Origin: Variovorax sp. PAMC28562 | Lineage (GTDB): Bacteria; Pseudomonadota; Gammaproteobacteria; Burkholderiales; Burkholderiaceae_C | Direction: 5' to 3' | NCBI RefSeq assembly: GCF_014303735.1 | Contig: NZ_CP060296.1 | Span: 3,555,501 to 3,619,500 of the forward strand | DNA: 64,000 nucleotides | Program-made: the position numbers and the translations under genes | Shown: one piece after another, positions 19,166 through 27,641 of the stretch | Layout of the letters: each line of letters opens with the position of its first letter | How positions within the stretch are numbered: position 1 is the stretch's first letter | Notes under the pieces: generated by a model | Database searches by the model: none | What the model was told of the DNA's origin: nothing | What the model saw: only the letters and a program-made list of their open reading frames with translations

Positions 19166-20745
19166 GGCACCTCGATGTGGCGCGGCGCCTGCGCTACGAA
19201 TGCGTCGCGCATGCCCATCGGGCCAACGCGGAAAATGCGCTCGTCCATGGTCTTGAGCGATTCGCTGATGCGCACCGCAAAGCCGATCTGGTCGAGCACG
19301 TCTTCCTGCAGCCGCACGCCCGGAGCGATCTCGGTCAGCACGAGGCCAGCCGGCTCCATTTCGAACACGGCGCGGTCGGTGATGAAGGTCACGTGCTGTC
19401 CGCGCTCGCGAGCCAGGCGACCCGAGAAGCTGATCTGGTCGACCTCTGGGACGAACTTTTTGAACTTGCCGTCGCGGCGGATGGAAAGCGCGTTGTCGAC
19501 CACGCCGATGTCGAAGTCGCCACCGGTCAGCGAGCCGTTGAACACCAGCCGCTTCGTGTTCTGCGTGATGTTGATGAAGCCGCCGGCGCCGTCATAGCGC
19601 TTGCCGAAGCGGGTGACGTTGACGTTGCAGTGCCTGTCGACCTGTGCGAACGACAAGAAGGCGCAACTCAGGCCGCCGCCGTCGTAGAAGTCGAACTGAT
19701 ACGACTGGTCGAGGATGACCCGCGGGTTGACCGAAGTGCCGAACTCGCGTGCATGGCCCGGCACGCCGCCGACCGCACCCGACTCGACGGTGAGCGTGAT
19801 CATCTCGTCTATGCCTTCCTCGGCCGCGACATTGGGGATCATGGCCGAGAGGCCGACGCCGAGGTTCACCACGTCACGCGGGCGCAGCTCGAAAGCCGCT
19901 CTGCGCGCCACCACGCGGCGCGCGTCCAGCGGGTCGGGCGCGATGCTCGAACTTGGAACGATGGTCTCGCCGCAGCGCGCCGGATCGAACTGGGTCGCGT
20001 AGGTTTGCATCTGATCGGGCTGCACCACGAAGTGGTCGATCAGGAAGCCGGGGATCTTCACCATGTGCGGATGCAGCGTGCCGCGCTTGACGACACGCTT
20101 GACCTGGCAGATCACGGTGCCGCCGGCGTTGTGCACGGCCTGCGCCATCGACAGGTCTTCTCGCGCGGTGGCTTCATGTTCCATGCTGACGTAGCCGTCT
20201 TCATCCGCCGAGGTGCCGCGGATCAGCGCGACCGAAGGTACGCCGGGTGCGCGATAAAACAGATAGTCCTTGCCGCCGATGGCGACGAGTTCGACCAGCT
20301 TTTCAGTCGTGCGCGCGTTCATGCGGCCGCCTTCCTGCCGCGGGTCCATGTACGTTTCCAGACCCACGTGCGTGAGCACGCCGGGCTGGCGGCCGGCCAT
20401 CGCGCGGCACAGGTGCGTCATCACGCCCTGCGGAAAGTTGTAGGCCTCCAGTTCCTGGTCGAGCACCAGCTTCATGAAGGGCAACTGCATGCCGAAGTTG
20501 CCGCCGATCACGCGCCGGACGAGTCCCTTGTGCGCGAAACGGCACATACCTTTTTCTGTCAGCGCACCGACGCCGGTGATGTGGAAGAGAGTGATGCCGT
20601 GCGGCCCGTCACCGGACAAGAAGCGGCGTTCGATGGCTTCGAACACTGCCTCGGGTACGCCTGAACCGCCGTTGCCGCCAGCCAGCACCATGTCGCCATC
20701 CTTCAGCAGCGCGGCGGCTTCGTCGGGCGAGATGCAGTCGATCAT
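19090..20745 (-). CDS. Acyl-CoA:acetate/3-ketoacid CoA-transferase (fused subunits)
   Basis: 551-residue class I CoA-transferase with alpha and beta halves in one chain (YdiF-like). The glycine loop GGNGGSGVPE near the N-terminus and the catalytic Glu in VESGAVGGVPG (about residue 320) are present. It activates a carboxylic acid by CoA transfer or removes CoA at the pathway end. Start at 20745 overlaps the acyl-CoA dehydrogenase stop (ATGA). The natural protein probably ended near FRVGPMGM; the last 35 residues run into MaoC sequence in the wrong frame, so the C-terminus is likely altered. Confidence 0.88.
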   Translation of the reverse strand: MIDCISPDEAAALLKDGDMVLAGGNGGSGVPEAVFEAIERRFLSGDGPHGITLFHITGVGALTEKGMCRFAHKGLVRRVIGGNFGMQLPFMKLVLDQELEAYNFPQGVMTHLCRAMAGRQPGVLTHVGLETYMDPRQEGGRMNARTTEKLVELVAIGGKDYLFYRAPGVPSVALIRGTSADEDGYVSMEHEATAREDLSMAQAVHNAGGTVICQVKRVVKRGTLHPHMVKIPGFLIDHFVVQPDQMQTYATQFDPARCGETIVPSSSIAPDPLDARRVVARRAAFELRPRDVVNLGVGLSAMIPNVAAEEGIDEMITLTVESGAVGGVPGHAREFGTSVNPRVILDQSYQFDFYDGGGLSCAFLSFAQVDRHCNVNVTRFGKRYDGAGGFINITQNTKRLVFNGSLTGGDFDIGVVDNALSIRRDGKFKKFVPEVDQISFSGRLARERGQHVTFITDRAVFEMEPAGLVLTEIAPGVRLQEDVLDQIGFAVRISESLKTMDERIFRVGPMGMRDAFVAQAPRHIEVPEGSSRSDGTGCGSCNLSLQATWSA

Positions 20746-21884
20746 GCGAATTCTTTCTCGACCTGCTTGGCGATGATCAGGCGCTGGATCTGGTTGGTGC
20801 CTTCGTAGATCTGGGCCAGCCGCACGTCGCGGAAGATGCGCTCGATCCGGTACTCGCGCGAGTAGCCGTTGCCGCCATGCACCTGCAAGGCGTTCGACAC
20901 ATGCTTCATGGCCATGTCGGTGGTGAAGAGCTTGGCGTGCGCCGCTTCCTTTGCGTAGGGCAGGCCGGCGTCGAACACGCGCGACGCGTAGTGGATGAGC
21001 AGTCGCGCGGCTGCGATGTCGGTCGACATGTCGGCCACCATGAACTGAATGGCCTGGAAGTTCATGATCGGCTCGCCGAACTGCTTGCGCGTGGTGGCGT
21101 AGGTCACCGCGTCTTCCATCGCGGCCTGCGCCATGCCCAGCGCCATCGACGACATCAGGAGGCGACTGAAGTTGAAGTTGCCCATGGCCGTCTTGAAGGC
21201 CTGGTTCTCGGCGCCGATGAGCGCGGTCTTGGGCACATGCACGTCCTGCAGCACGATCTGGCAATCCTCCAGGCCGTGCATGCCCAGCAGTTCCTCGTTC
21301 TTGCCGCGGCTCACGCCCGGTGACGACGCATCGACCAGAAAGCAGCTGATCGAACGGTGGCCGGCTTCCTTGCCGGTGCGCGCGAACACCATGATGCGGT
21401 CGGCCACGCCACCGAGGGTGACCCAGGCCTTGGTGCCGTTGAGAACATAGCCGTCGTCGGTCACCCGGGCGGTGGTCTGGATGCTCGCGGCATCGGAGCC
21501 GAAGTCGGGTTCGGTCATGGCGGTGGCGAACACGATCGAGCCATCGAGGATGCCGGGGATCAGCGCCTTCTGGCTCTCGTTTCCGTGATGGTGAAGAAAC
21601 AGCGCTGCTTCCACGGGGATGGCGAAAGCATTGCCGATGGCGGCCGAGCAGCGCGCGATTTCCTCCATCACGAGGCAAAGGCTGACCGTGTCCAGGGCCG
21701 AACCCCCCGACGATTCCGGCAGGCTGATGCCGAACAGGCCCAGGCCAGCCATGCCGCGATAGAGCGTGCGGTCGAAGGTGTCTTCGCGGTCGATCGCGGC
21801 GGCGCGCGGCAGAACCTCGGCCTCGGCGAAACGGCGTGCGGTATCGCGCACCGACATCTGGTCTTCGGTGTAGAAATGATTCAT
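20742..21884 (-). CDS. Acyl-CoA dehydrogenase
   Basis: 380-residue FAD flavoenzyme that inserts a C2-C3 double bond into an acyl-CoA. Signature blocks are AMTEPDFGSDAA, TKAWVTLGG and the C-terminal IYEGTNQIQRLIIAK, in which the Glu is the usual catalytic base of short/medium-chain members. Full length, no signal peptide. Start at 21884 overlaps the tautomerase stop (ATGA), and its own stop overlaps the CoA-transferase start, so three genes are translationally coupled. With the CoA-transferase and the lost MaoC hydratase it forms a short beta-oxidation-like set. Confidence 0.93.
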   Translation of the reverse strand: MNHFYTEDQMSVRDTARRFAEAEVLPRAAAIDREDTFDRTLYRGMAGLGLFGISLPESSGGSALDTVSLCLVMEEIARCSAAIGNAFAIPVEAALFLHHHGNESQKALIPGILDGSIVFATAMTEPDFGSDAASIQTTARVTDDGYVLNGTKAWVTLGGVADRIMVFARTGKEAGHRSISCFLVDASSPGVSRGKNEELLGMHGLEDCQIVLQDVHVPKTALIGAENQAFKTAMGNFNFSRLLMSSMALGMAQAAMEDAVTYATTRKQFGEPIMNFQAIQFMVADMSTDIAAARLLIHYASRVFDAGLPYAKEAAHAKLFTTDMAMKHVSNALQVHGGNGYSREYRIERIFRDVRLAQIYEGTNQIQRLIIAKQVEKEFA

Positions 21885-22276
21885 TGCGCAGCGGTGGTGT
21901 CGGACGGCTCGTCGCTCGCAAGGTGGCCGTCGTGCGCCACCTCGTCGCGCTCGCGGTCCATGAAATAGATGGCGACGTTGTGGGCCGCCGTGTCGAAGCA
22001 CGCGGCAATGGCCGGCGTCATGGATTCGGCAACGGCGCGCCGCTGGTCGGCGCTGCGGCGATACGCATGCACCTTCACGAAGACGCGGCTGTCGCTCGCG
22101 GGCAGGCCGAACTGGCCGGCGTGCGCGTAGTCGCCGTGGGCGATCGGAACGAAATAGATCGTCACCGTCGAGGGCGCGACATCGAAACCGCGGACGATGC
22201 CCTCGGTGACGGCCTCGACCACTTTGCGCTTTCCGGTGTCGGCGGCGCGTGGCGCCAGAACTTCTACATAGGGCAT
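21881..22276 (-). CDS. Tandem tautomerase-superfamily protein
   Basis: 131 residues comprising two 4-oxalocrotonate-tautomerase-like beta-alpha-beta units in one chain (about 1-60 and 62-125). The second residue is Pro (MPYVEV), the catalytic base after Met removal; the second unit begins internally and lacks its own Pro. Fused tautomerases of this size include cis-CaaD and malonate-semialdehyde-decarboxylase-like enzymes, which hydrate or decarboxylate unsaturated acids. Start at 22276 places this Pro correctly. It is 19 bp downstream of lacI and overlaps the dehydrogenase gene. Confidence 0.82.
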   Translation of the reverse strand: MPYVEVLAPRAADTGKRKVVEAVTEGIVRGFDVAPSTVTIYFVPIAHGDYAHAGQFGLPASDSRVFVKVHAYRRSADQRRAVAESMTPAIAACFDTAAHNVAIYFMDRERDEVAHDGHLASDEPSDTTAAQ

Positions 22277-22295
22277 GGGTTGCTTCAGGGATGCT

Positions 22296-23318
22296 TCAGG
22301 TCGTGCTCGAGGTGTTGGGCAGTGCGCTGCACGAAGCACGTTCGACGAGCCGCGAGCCGATGCGGTATTCGCGGCCACTGTTGGCCACGCCGCCGAGGCG
22401 GGACATAAGACGGTCGACCGCGAGGTTCGCCATGTCGGCGGCACCGCTGTCGACCACGCTGATGGCGGGGCGATGCCACTGAAACCAGGGCGAGTCTTCG
22501 TAGAACAGCAAAGACAGGTCCAGTGAAATGGCGAGGCCGCGCTCCGAAATCACGCGCAGCACGCCCACCGACGACTCGTGGTTCGCCACGAACAGTGCCG
22601 TTGGCGGCGCTGGAAGCGACAGCATCGCGTTGGCGCCCGCCACGCCGGTCTCGGGGACGTAGCGACCGCGGTGGATGAGGGTCGGATCGATGGGCAGGCC
22701 CGCTTCCTGCATGGCCCGGGTATAGCCCGCCAGCCGTTCCTTGCCCGAAGTCGTATCACCAGGCCCCACGATCAAACCGATGCGCCGATGTCCCAGACCC
22801 AGCAGGTGTTGTGTGCCGGCGTACGCGCCATCCATGTCGGCCGCCAGGATGGATTCGAGCGACGCGCCGGCCACACGCCGCACGGCGCAGATGACCGGAA
22901 TGTCGGCATGTTCCATGGCCAGCAGGGCCGCGCCATTGGCGCCGGTCGGCACGGCAATGACGCCGTCGACGTTGTGGTCCACGAGCGTCTTGAAGATCTC
23001 GCGTTCCTGCTCGGCATCGTCGTTGCTGATGCTCAGGATGACCTGGTATCCGAGCGTCTGCATGCGGGACTGCACGACCGAGGCCAGCACGCGAAAGGAA
23101 GCGTTTTCAAGGTTGTGGACTGTCAGCCCGATGAGGCGCGACTTGCGCGTCCGGAGCGCGCGGGCTGCCGTATTGGTGCGATAGCCGAGCGCTGCGGCGA
23201 CGGCGACGACGTGCCGCTGCGTCGCCTGGTTGGTCAGGTTCGAGCCGGCGAGGGCGCGCGACGCAGTAGCGATGGAAACGTCTGCGGCACGTGCCACATC
23301 GCGCAGGGTGACGCTCAT
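22296..23318 (-). CDS. LacI-family transcriptional regulator
   Basis: 340-residue LacI/GalR-type repressor. The helix-turn-helix (TLRDVARAADVSIATASRAL) and hinge helix (NTAARALRTRKS) occupy residues 3-58; a ribose-binding-like effector domain follows. It is the first gene of the leftward arm and diverges from the DapA-like genes. Two perfect matches to the LacI-family consensus TGNAANCGNTTNCA lie in the intergenic region, one just upstream of its own start, so autoregulation and control of both arms are likely. The inducer is unknown. Confidence 0.92.
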   Translation of the reverse strand: MSVTLRDVARAADVSIATASRALAGSNLTNQATQRHVVAVAAALGYRTNTAARALRTRKSRLIGLTVHNLENASFRVLASVVQSRMQTLGYQVILSISNDDAEQEREIFKTLVDHNVDGVIAVPTGANGAALLAMEHADIPVICAVRRVAGASLESILAADMDGAYAGTQHLLGLGHRRIGLIVGPGDTTSGKERLAGYTRAMQEAGLPIDPTLIHRGRYVPETGVAGANAMLSLPAPPTALFVANHESSVGVLRVISERGLAISLDLSLLFYEDSPWFQWHRPAISVVDSGAADMANLAVDRLMSRLGGVANSGREYRIGSRLVERASCSALPNTSSTT

Positions 23319-23344
23319 GGCTGAAACAAATAAACAGCTAAAAA

Positions 23345-23358
23345 TGAAAACGATTGCA
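23345..23358. promoter_or_regulatory. LacI-type operator O1 (lacI side)
   Basis: TGAAAACGATTGCA fits the LacI-family half-site consensus TGNAANCGNTTNCA at every fixed position, with the central CG. It lies 27-40 bp upstream of the lacI ATG and just downstream of the candidate lacI -10 element, where bound repressor would block transcription. Confidence 0.8.
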
Positions 23359-23365
23359 TTCTCTT

Positions 23366-23395
23366 ACTGTAAGTCTTGCGGAGAGTACAAGTCAA
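23366..23395 (-). promoter_or_regulatory. Candidate lacI-arm promoter
   Basis: On the minus strand TTGACT (23395-23390) and TACAGT (23371-23366) are separated by 18 bp, a good sigma-70 pair for this GC-rich genome. It points to the leftward operon, with operator O1 directly downstream. Inferred from sequence only. Confidence 0.5.
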
Positions 23396-23433
23396 ATTCG
23401 ACTCTAGCTATTCCCTTGAGTTTAGGCAAGTTA

Positions 23434-23463
23434 TTGCAATCGATTCCAGTCATGTTGCATACT
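23434..23463 (+). promoter_or_regulatory. Candidate dapA-arm promoter
   Basis: TTGCAA (23434-23439) and CATACT (23458-23463) are separated by 18 bp and sit 36 bp upstream of the first DapA-like gene. Operator O2 overlaps the -35 element, which would give direct repression. Inferred from sequence only. Confidence 0.45.
23435..23448. promoter_or_regulatory. LacI-type operator O2 (dapA side)
   Basis: TGCAATCGATTCCA matches TGNAANCGNTTNCA at every fixed position. Its start is exactly 90 bp from that of O1, so a dimer-of-dimers repressor could loop the region and shut both arms. It overlaps the candidate -35 of the rightward promoter. Confidence 0.8.
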
Positions 23464-23498
23464 GCCGGCACCTTACCTACAGGGTTTCATAGGGCTTC

Positions 23499-24440
23499 AT
23501 GACATTTCCGGTTTCCGGCGTGGGCGGCATCTGGCCCGCCACGCTTACCCCCTTTGCGCCCGGCGGCGCCATTGACGACGTCGCGCTTGCGGCCCATGTG
23601 CATGAAGTGGCGTCCACCGCCGGCGTGCGCGCCGTGGTGGTCAATGGCCACGCTGGCGAAACTTCGTCGCTCAACCGGCTGGAGCGCGCGCATGTGGTGG
23701 ACGTGGCCGTGCGGGCTGCCGGCCGGATACCAGTGGTCGCGGGCGTCGTGGCGGAAGACACGCGCGATGCCTGCGCGCTGGCAGTCGACGCGGCGGAGGC
23801 GGGCGCCTCGGCACTGCTGCTCTTTCCACCGATGCTGTTTGGAGGCGGTTCGGCCCTGCGTCCCGAGATGGCGCTGCGCTTCGTCAAGGACGTAGCCGGG
23901 GCCACGCGATTGCCCATCGTGCTGTTTCAGTTGTCGCGTTCTTCGGGCCTCGCTTTTTCCACCGGCTTGCTGGTGCGTTTGTGCAGCGAAGTGCCCTATA
24001 TCGTCGCCATCAAGGACGGTACCGACGTGCCCGAACTTTATGAAGACAACCTGCGCGCCATCCGCCGCCTCGACCGTCCGGTCACGATGCTGACGACCAA
24101 CAACAGCTGGCTTTTCGCCTCGCTCACCTATGGCGCCGACGGCATCCTGTCGGGCATCGGCAGCGTTGCCGCGCCGTTGCTGGTCGAAATGCACGAGGCC
24201 GTCGCGGCCGGCCGGCTCGACGCCGCCCGAGCCGCGAACGATCGGTTGGTGCCGCTGTGCCGCGCCTTCTATCGCGCACCGTACCTTGACAGCCACAACC
24301 GCATGAAGACCGCGCTGCACATGCTCGGACGGCTGCCGCATCCCGATCCGCGCCTGCCACTGCTGCCGCTCGCCGACGATGACAAGACTCGCATCCGCGC
24401 CGCGCTGGTCGCGTCCGGACTGCTCGACGACAAATGTTGA
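23499..24440 (+). CDS. DapA-like lyase, first paralogue (lacks catalytic Tyr)
   Basis: 313-residue (beta/alpha)8 barrel of the dihydrodipicolinate synthase / N-acetylneuraminate lyase family. The Schiff-base Lys is visible in YIVAIKDGTD and the substrate loop in NGHAGETSS. The usual Tyr of the YNxP motif is replaced: the segment reads LFQLSRSSG, so the proton-relay residue is missing. It probably catalyses an aldol or decarboxylation step on an unknown 2-oxo acid, not lysine biosynthesis. First gene of the rightward arm; the second paralogue starts 13 bp later. Confidence 0.85.
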   Translation: MTFPVSGVGGIWPATLTPFAPGGAIDDVALAAHVHEVASTAGVRAVVVNGHAGETSSLNRLERAHVVDVAVRAAGRIPVVAGVVAEDTRDACALAVDAAEAGASALLLFPPMLFGGGSALRPEMALRFVKDVAGATRLPIVLFQLSRSSGLAFSTGLLVRLCSEVPYIVAIKDGTDVPELYEDNLRAIRRLDRPVTMLTTNNSWLFASLTYGADGILSGIGSVAAPLLVEMHEAVAAGRLDAARAANDRLVPLCRAFYRAPYLDSHNRMKTALHMLGRLPHPDPRLPLLPLADDDKTRIRAALVASGLLDDKC

Positions 24441-24453
24441 GAACGACCGAAAA

Positions 24454-25359
24454 ATGAAACATTTTCGCGGTACTTACACCATCATGGTGACGCCCTTCGA
24501 TGCGGCGGGTGAGGTCGACGTTTCAGCGCTGGAGCGCTATGTCGACTGGCAGATCGAATCGGGCATCCACGGGTTGATCCCGTTGGGCTCGACCGGCGAG
24601 TTCCTGTCGATGACCGACGACGAGATCGAGCTGGTCGCCAGGACCGTGATCGACCGCGCAGCCAATCGCGTGCCGGTGATCATCGGTACCACTGCCGAAG
24701 ACACCCGCGTGGCTGCGCGCAAGAGCCGCATGGCCGAGTCGCTCGGCGCGGACGGCGTGATGGTGCTGCCGCCGTTCTATTCCACGCCGACCGACGACGA
24801 GATTTACCAGCACTACAAAAGCATTTCGGACGCCATCGGCATCCCCATCATGGTCTACAACAATCCGGCCGTGACCAATGTCGACCTGAAGCCGCCGCTG
24901 GTCGCGCGGCTCTCGCAGATCGACAACTGCCGCTACATCAAGGAGTCGACGCTCGAGGTCACCCGCGTGCGCGACATCATGCGGCTGTCGGACGGCCGCA
25001 TGGCCGTGTTCGGCGGGATCATGGGCTTCGAGTCGTACGTCGAAGGCGCGGTGGGCTGGGCGGCCGTGCCGTCGAACGGCGCACCGGCCGAGATGGCCCG
25101 GCTCTACGATCTGGTGATGGCCGGCAAGCTCGCCGAGGCACGCGCACTGTCCTTCAAGTATTTTCCGATGATCGATTTCGTCGCCGGCCAGCAGTACGTG
25201 GCCGGCACCAAGGCGCTGCTCACGGCCATGGGCCTGCCGGTCGGTGGACCCCGCCCACCGCGACTGCCGATGGGCCCCGAAGGCATTGCCGCCGCCCACC
25301 GAATCGTCGACGAACTTGGCCTGCACATAGAGCTTTCAACTTCCGGAGTCCGCGCATGA
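24454..25359 (+). CDS. DapA-like lyase, second paralogue
   Basis: 301-residue member of the same family as its upstream neighbour, but with canonical residues: PLGSTGEF substrate loop, Tyr in VYNNPA and the Schiff-base Lys in YIKEST. The ATG at 24454 is used because homology begins at [14 protein letters not shown]. Such enzymes cleave or form 2-oxo acids, releasing pyruvate. Its stop overlaps the ATPase start (ATGA). Two different DapA paralogues in one operon suggest sequential steps or a hetero-oligomer. Confidence 0.88.
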   Translation: MKHFRGTYTIMVTPFDAAGEVDVSALERYVDWQIESGIHGLIPLGSTGEFLSMTDDEIELVARTVIDRAANRVPVIIGTTAEDTRVAARKSRMAESLGADGVMVLPPFYSTPTDDEIYQHYKSISDAIGIPIMVYNNPAVTNVDLKPPLVARLSQIDNCRYIKESTLEVTRVRDIMRLSDGRMAVFGGIMGFESYVEGAVGWAAVPSNGAPAEMARLYDLVMAGKLAEARALSFKYFPMIDFVAGQQYVAGTKALLTAMGLPVGGPRPPRLPMGPEGIAAAHRIVDELGLHIELSTSGVRA

Positions 25360-26129
25360 ACACGCTTGCAGAAATCCAGCCGCAAAACGCTGCCAACGAC
25401 TTGGTCATCCGCATGGTCAACGTGCAGAAGTGGTTCGGCGAATTCCAGGTGCTGCGCGATATCAATCTCGAAGTGCGACGCGGCGAGCGCATCGTGATCT
25501 GCGGCCCGTCGGGTTCCGGCAAGTCGACCCTGTTGCGCTGCATCAACCGGCTCGAGGAACATCAGCAGGGCAACATCGTCGTCAACCGCGTCGAACTCAC
25601 CAACGACATGCGGCGCATCGACGCGGTGCGTCGCGAGGTCGGCATGGTGTTCCAGCACTTCAACCTGTTCCCGCACCTGACCATCCTCGAGAACTGCACG
25701 CTCGCGCCCATCTGGAGCAAGAAGTACGCGCCCAGGGAAGCGAAGGAAGTCGCGATGGCGTACCTCACCAAAGTGAAGATCCCCGACCAGGCGAACAAGT
25801 ACCCGTCGCAGCTTTCTGGCGGCCAGCAGCAGCGCGTGGCGATCGCCCGTGCCCTGTGCATGAGTCCGAAAGTCATGCTGTTCGACGAGCCGACCTCTGC
25901 GCTCGACCCGGAGATGGTCAAGGAGGTGCTCGACACGATGGTCTCGCTGGCCGAGGACGGCATGACGATGCTGTCCGTCACGCACGAGATGGGCTTCGCG
26001 CGCCAGGTCGCCAACCGCGTGATTTTCATGGACCAAGGCACTATCCTCGAGGAGGGCCCGCCGGCAGACTTCTTCGGCAATCCGCAGCATGAGCGCACGC
26101 GGCTTTTTCTGAGCCAGTTGCTGCACTGA
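25356..26129 (+). CDS. Amino-acid-type ABC transporter ATP-binding protein
   Basis: 257-residue ATPase of the polar amino acid uptake family (GlnQ/HisP). Walker [10 protein letters not shown], signature LSGGQQQR, Walker [14 protein letters not shown] and switch His in SVTHEMGF are all intact. A long insertion between Walker A and the Q-loop ([20 protein letters not shown]) is typical. No permease or binding protein is next to it; the matching pair lies 7 kb away at 17299-18886 on the other arm, so it probably energises that permease. Confidence 0.92.
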   Translation: MNTLAEIQPQNAANDLVIRMVNVQKWFGEFQVLRDINLEVRRGERIVICGPSGSGKSTLLRCINRLEEHQQGNIVVNRVELTNDMRRIDAVRREVGMVFQHFNLFPHLTILENCTLAPIWSKKYAPREAKEVAMAYLTKVKIPDQANKYPSQLSGGQQQRVAIARALCMSPKVMLFDEPTSALDPEMVKEVLDTMVSLAEDGMTMLSVTHEMGFARQVANRVIFMDQGTILEEGPPADFFGNPQHERTRLFLSQLLH

Positions 26130-26177
26130 CCAACAGGCTGCGAAGGCGGAAGAAACGGAGGCGGGCTGACGTCCGTA

Positions 26178-27584
26178 TCAAACCAACCGCTTGATCGCCT
26201 TCTTCCGCCACACCGCCCGGTAGTAAGTCGTTTGCAGAATCAACATCGCCACGAACGCAGCCGGGTAGGCCACCCACACCCCGTTCAGCCCGATGCGATG
26301 GCTCACGACCCACGCCACTGGCACCTCGACACCGACGATGCACACGATGGAGATCAGCGTCGGCACCAGCACCGAGCCGCTGGCCCGCATGATCCCGGAC
26401 AGCGCCGACGCCATGCCGAAGATGACAAGGCTCCACAGCATGATGTGCAGCAGTGATTGAGCGATGTCGATCACCGGCGCGCTGGTGATGAACAAGGCCA
26501 TCAGGTGACGCGAGAACAGATAGCCCAGCAGCACCAGGCCCCCGGTCAGGCACAGGTTCATGACCAGCGCCATCCGCGCGATGGCGCCGAGCCTGTCGGC
26601 ATGACCTGCGCCAATGGCCTGGGCGCCCAGGATCGATGCGGTGATCGCGATCGAGATGGCCGGGAACTGGACGTACGCCACCACCTGATTGACCGCACCA
26701 TAGGCCGCCGTTGCGCTCGACCCGTAGCTGTTGACCATCGACAGCAGCGCGATCTCGGCCAGCGCGATCACGATGGTTTGGACACCTGTCGGCACGCCGA
26801 TCTTGAGCACGGCCTTGAGGAGCTTGGGGTCGATGCGCAGGTGCCGCATGAAGTCCGCATCGGGCGCCAACGGGCTCTTGCGGTGGCGCAGCCGCCAGCC
26901 TAGCCACAGCGTCGCGACGACGAAAGCCACCGTGGTGGCCCAGGCGCCACTCGCCACGCCGAGTTGCGGCAAGCCACCCCAGCCGCGAATGAGCGCGGGC
27001 GTGACGAGGAGGCCGGTCAACGTCGAAATGAACAGCGTCATCAACGGCGTGACGGTGTCACCGACGCCGCGCAGCATGGCCGTCGACAGCAGGAACACGA
27101 AGAGCCCCGGCATCGCGATCAACATGATGCGGGCGTAGCGCGTCGAGTCCGCAAGCACGTCGGCCGGCGTGCCGAGCACGGCCAGCATCGGCGTCGTGAA
27201 AACGCCGCCGAACAGCGCGACCAACAGGCCCATCAGCACGCCGACCGTGAGCGTCGTGCCGGCCACGGCCTTGACCTTGTCGACGTCGCCCGCGCCCCAT
27301 GCCTGGCCGATGAGCACCGACGCGCCGGCGCCCAGCCCGATGACGAAGGCGATGAAAAAGAACATCACCGGAAAGAAGCTCGACACCGCCGCCAGCGCTC
27401 CCACGCCGAGCATCTGGCCGACGTAGATATTGTTGAGCGTGCCCGACAGCGACTGCAGGATGTTGCTGAGCAACATCGGCGCGAGGAAGAAAAGAAAGGT
27501 CTTCCGCAACGGACGTGCTGAGCGCCCGGCGGGATCGGTCAGGTCGGATGTCGCGACGCGTGGCGCCTTCTGGTCTGAAAACAT
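26178..27584 (-). CDS. MATE-family multidrug/Na+ antiporter
   Basis: 468-residue inner-membrane protein with about 12 hydrophobic helices in two related halves, as in NorM/DinF transporters. The opening LFFLAPMLLSNILQSLSGTLNNIYVGQMLG is typical of helix 1. The ATG at 27584 is used; an in-frame ATG at 27608 would add eight residues. It ends convergently with the ABC ATPase gene (48 bp gap) and diverges from pqiA with 57 bp between starts, which must hold both promoters. Exported compounds unknown. Confidence 0.9.
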   Translation of the reverse strand: MFSDQKAPRVATSDLTDPAGRSARPLRKTFLFFLAPMLLSNILQSLSGTLNNIYVGQMLGVGALAAVSSFFPVMFFFIAFVIGLGAGASVLIGQAWGAGDVDKVKAVAGTTLTVGVLMGLLVALFGGVFTTPMLAVLGTPADVLADSTRYARIMLIAMPGLFVFLLSTAMLRGVGDTVTPLMTLFISTLTGLLVTPALIRGWGGLPQLGVASGAWATTVAFVVATLWLGWRLRHRKSPLAPDADFMRHLRIDPKLLKAVLKIGVPTGVQTIVIALAEIALLSMVNSYGSSATAAYGAVNQVVAYVQFPAISIAITASILGAQAIGAGHADRLGAIARMALVMNLCLTGGLVLLGYLFSRHLMALFITSAPVIDIAQSLLHIMLWSLVIFGMASALSGIMRASGSVLVPTLISIVCIVGVEVPVAWVVSHRIGLNGVWVAYPAAFVAMLILQTTYYRAVWRKKAIKRLV

Positions 27585-27641
27585 GCGGAGGATTCTGCCC
27601 GCTCGCATGAACCGTTCGCTGGCTTTGGGCAGAATCGCAGC

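Noticed and set aside
19090..22008. A single 972-codon minus-strand frame spanning CoA-transferase and acyl-CoA dehydrogenase
   Set aside because: Only the part after the ATG at 20745 has CoA-transferase character; upstream residues are the wrong-frame reading of the dehydrogenase and tautomerase genes.
24454..25359. True lysine-biosynthesis DapA
   Set aside because: It is in a catabolic operon with a second paralogue and an ABC ATPase under LacI control, not the context of biosynthetic dapA.
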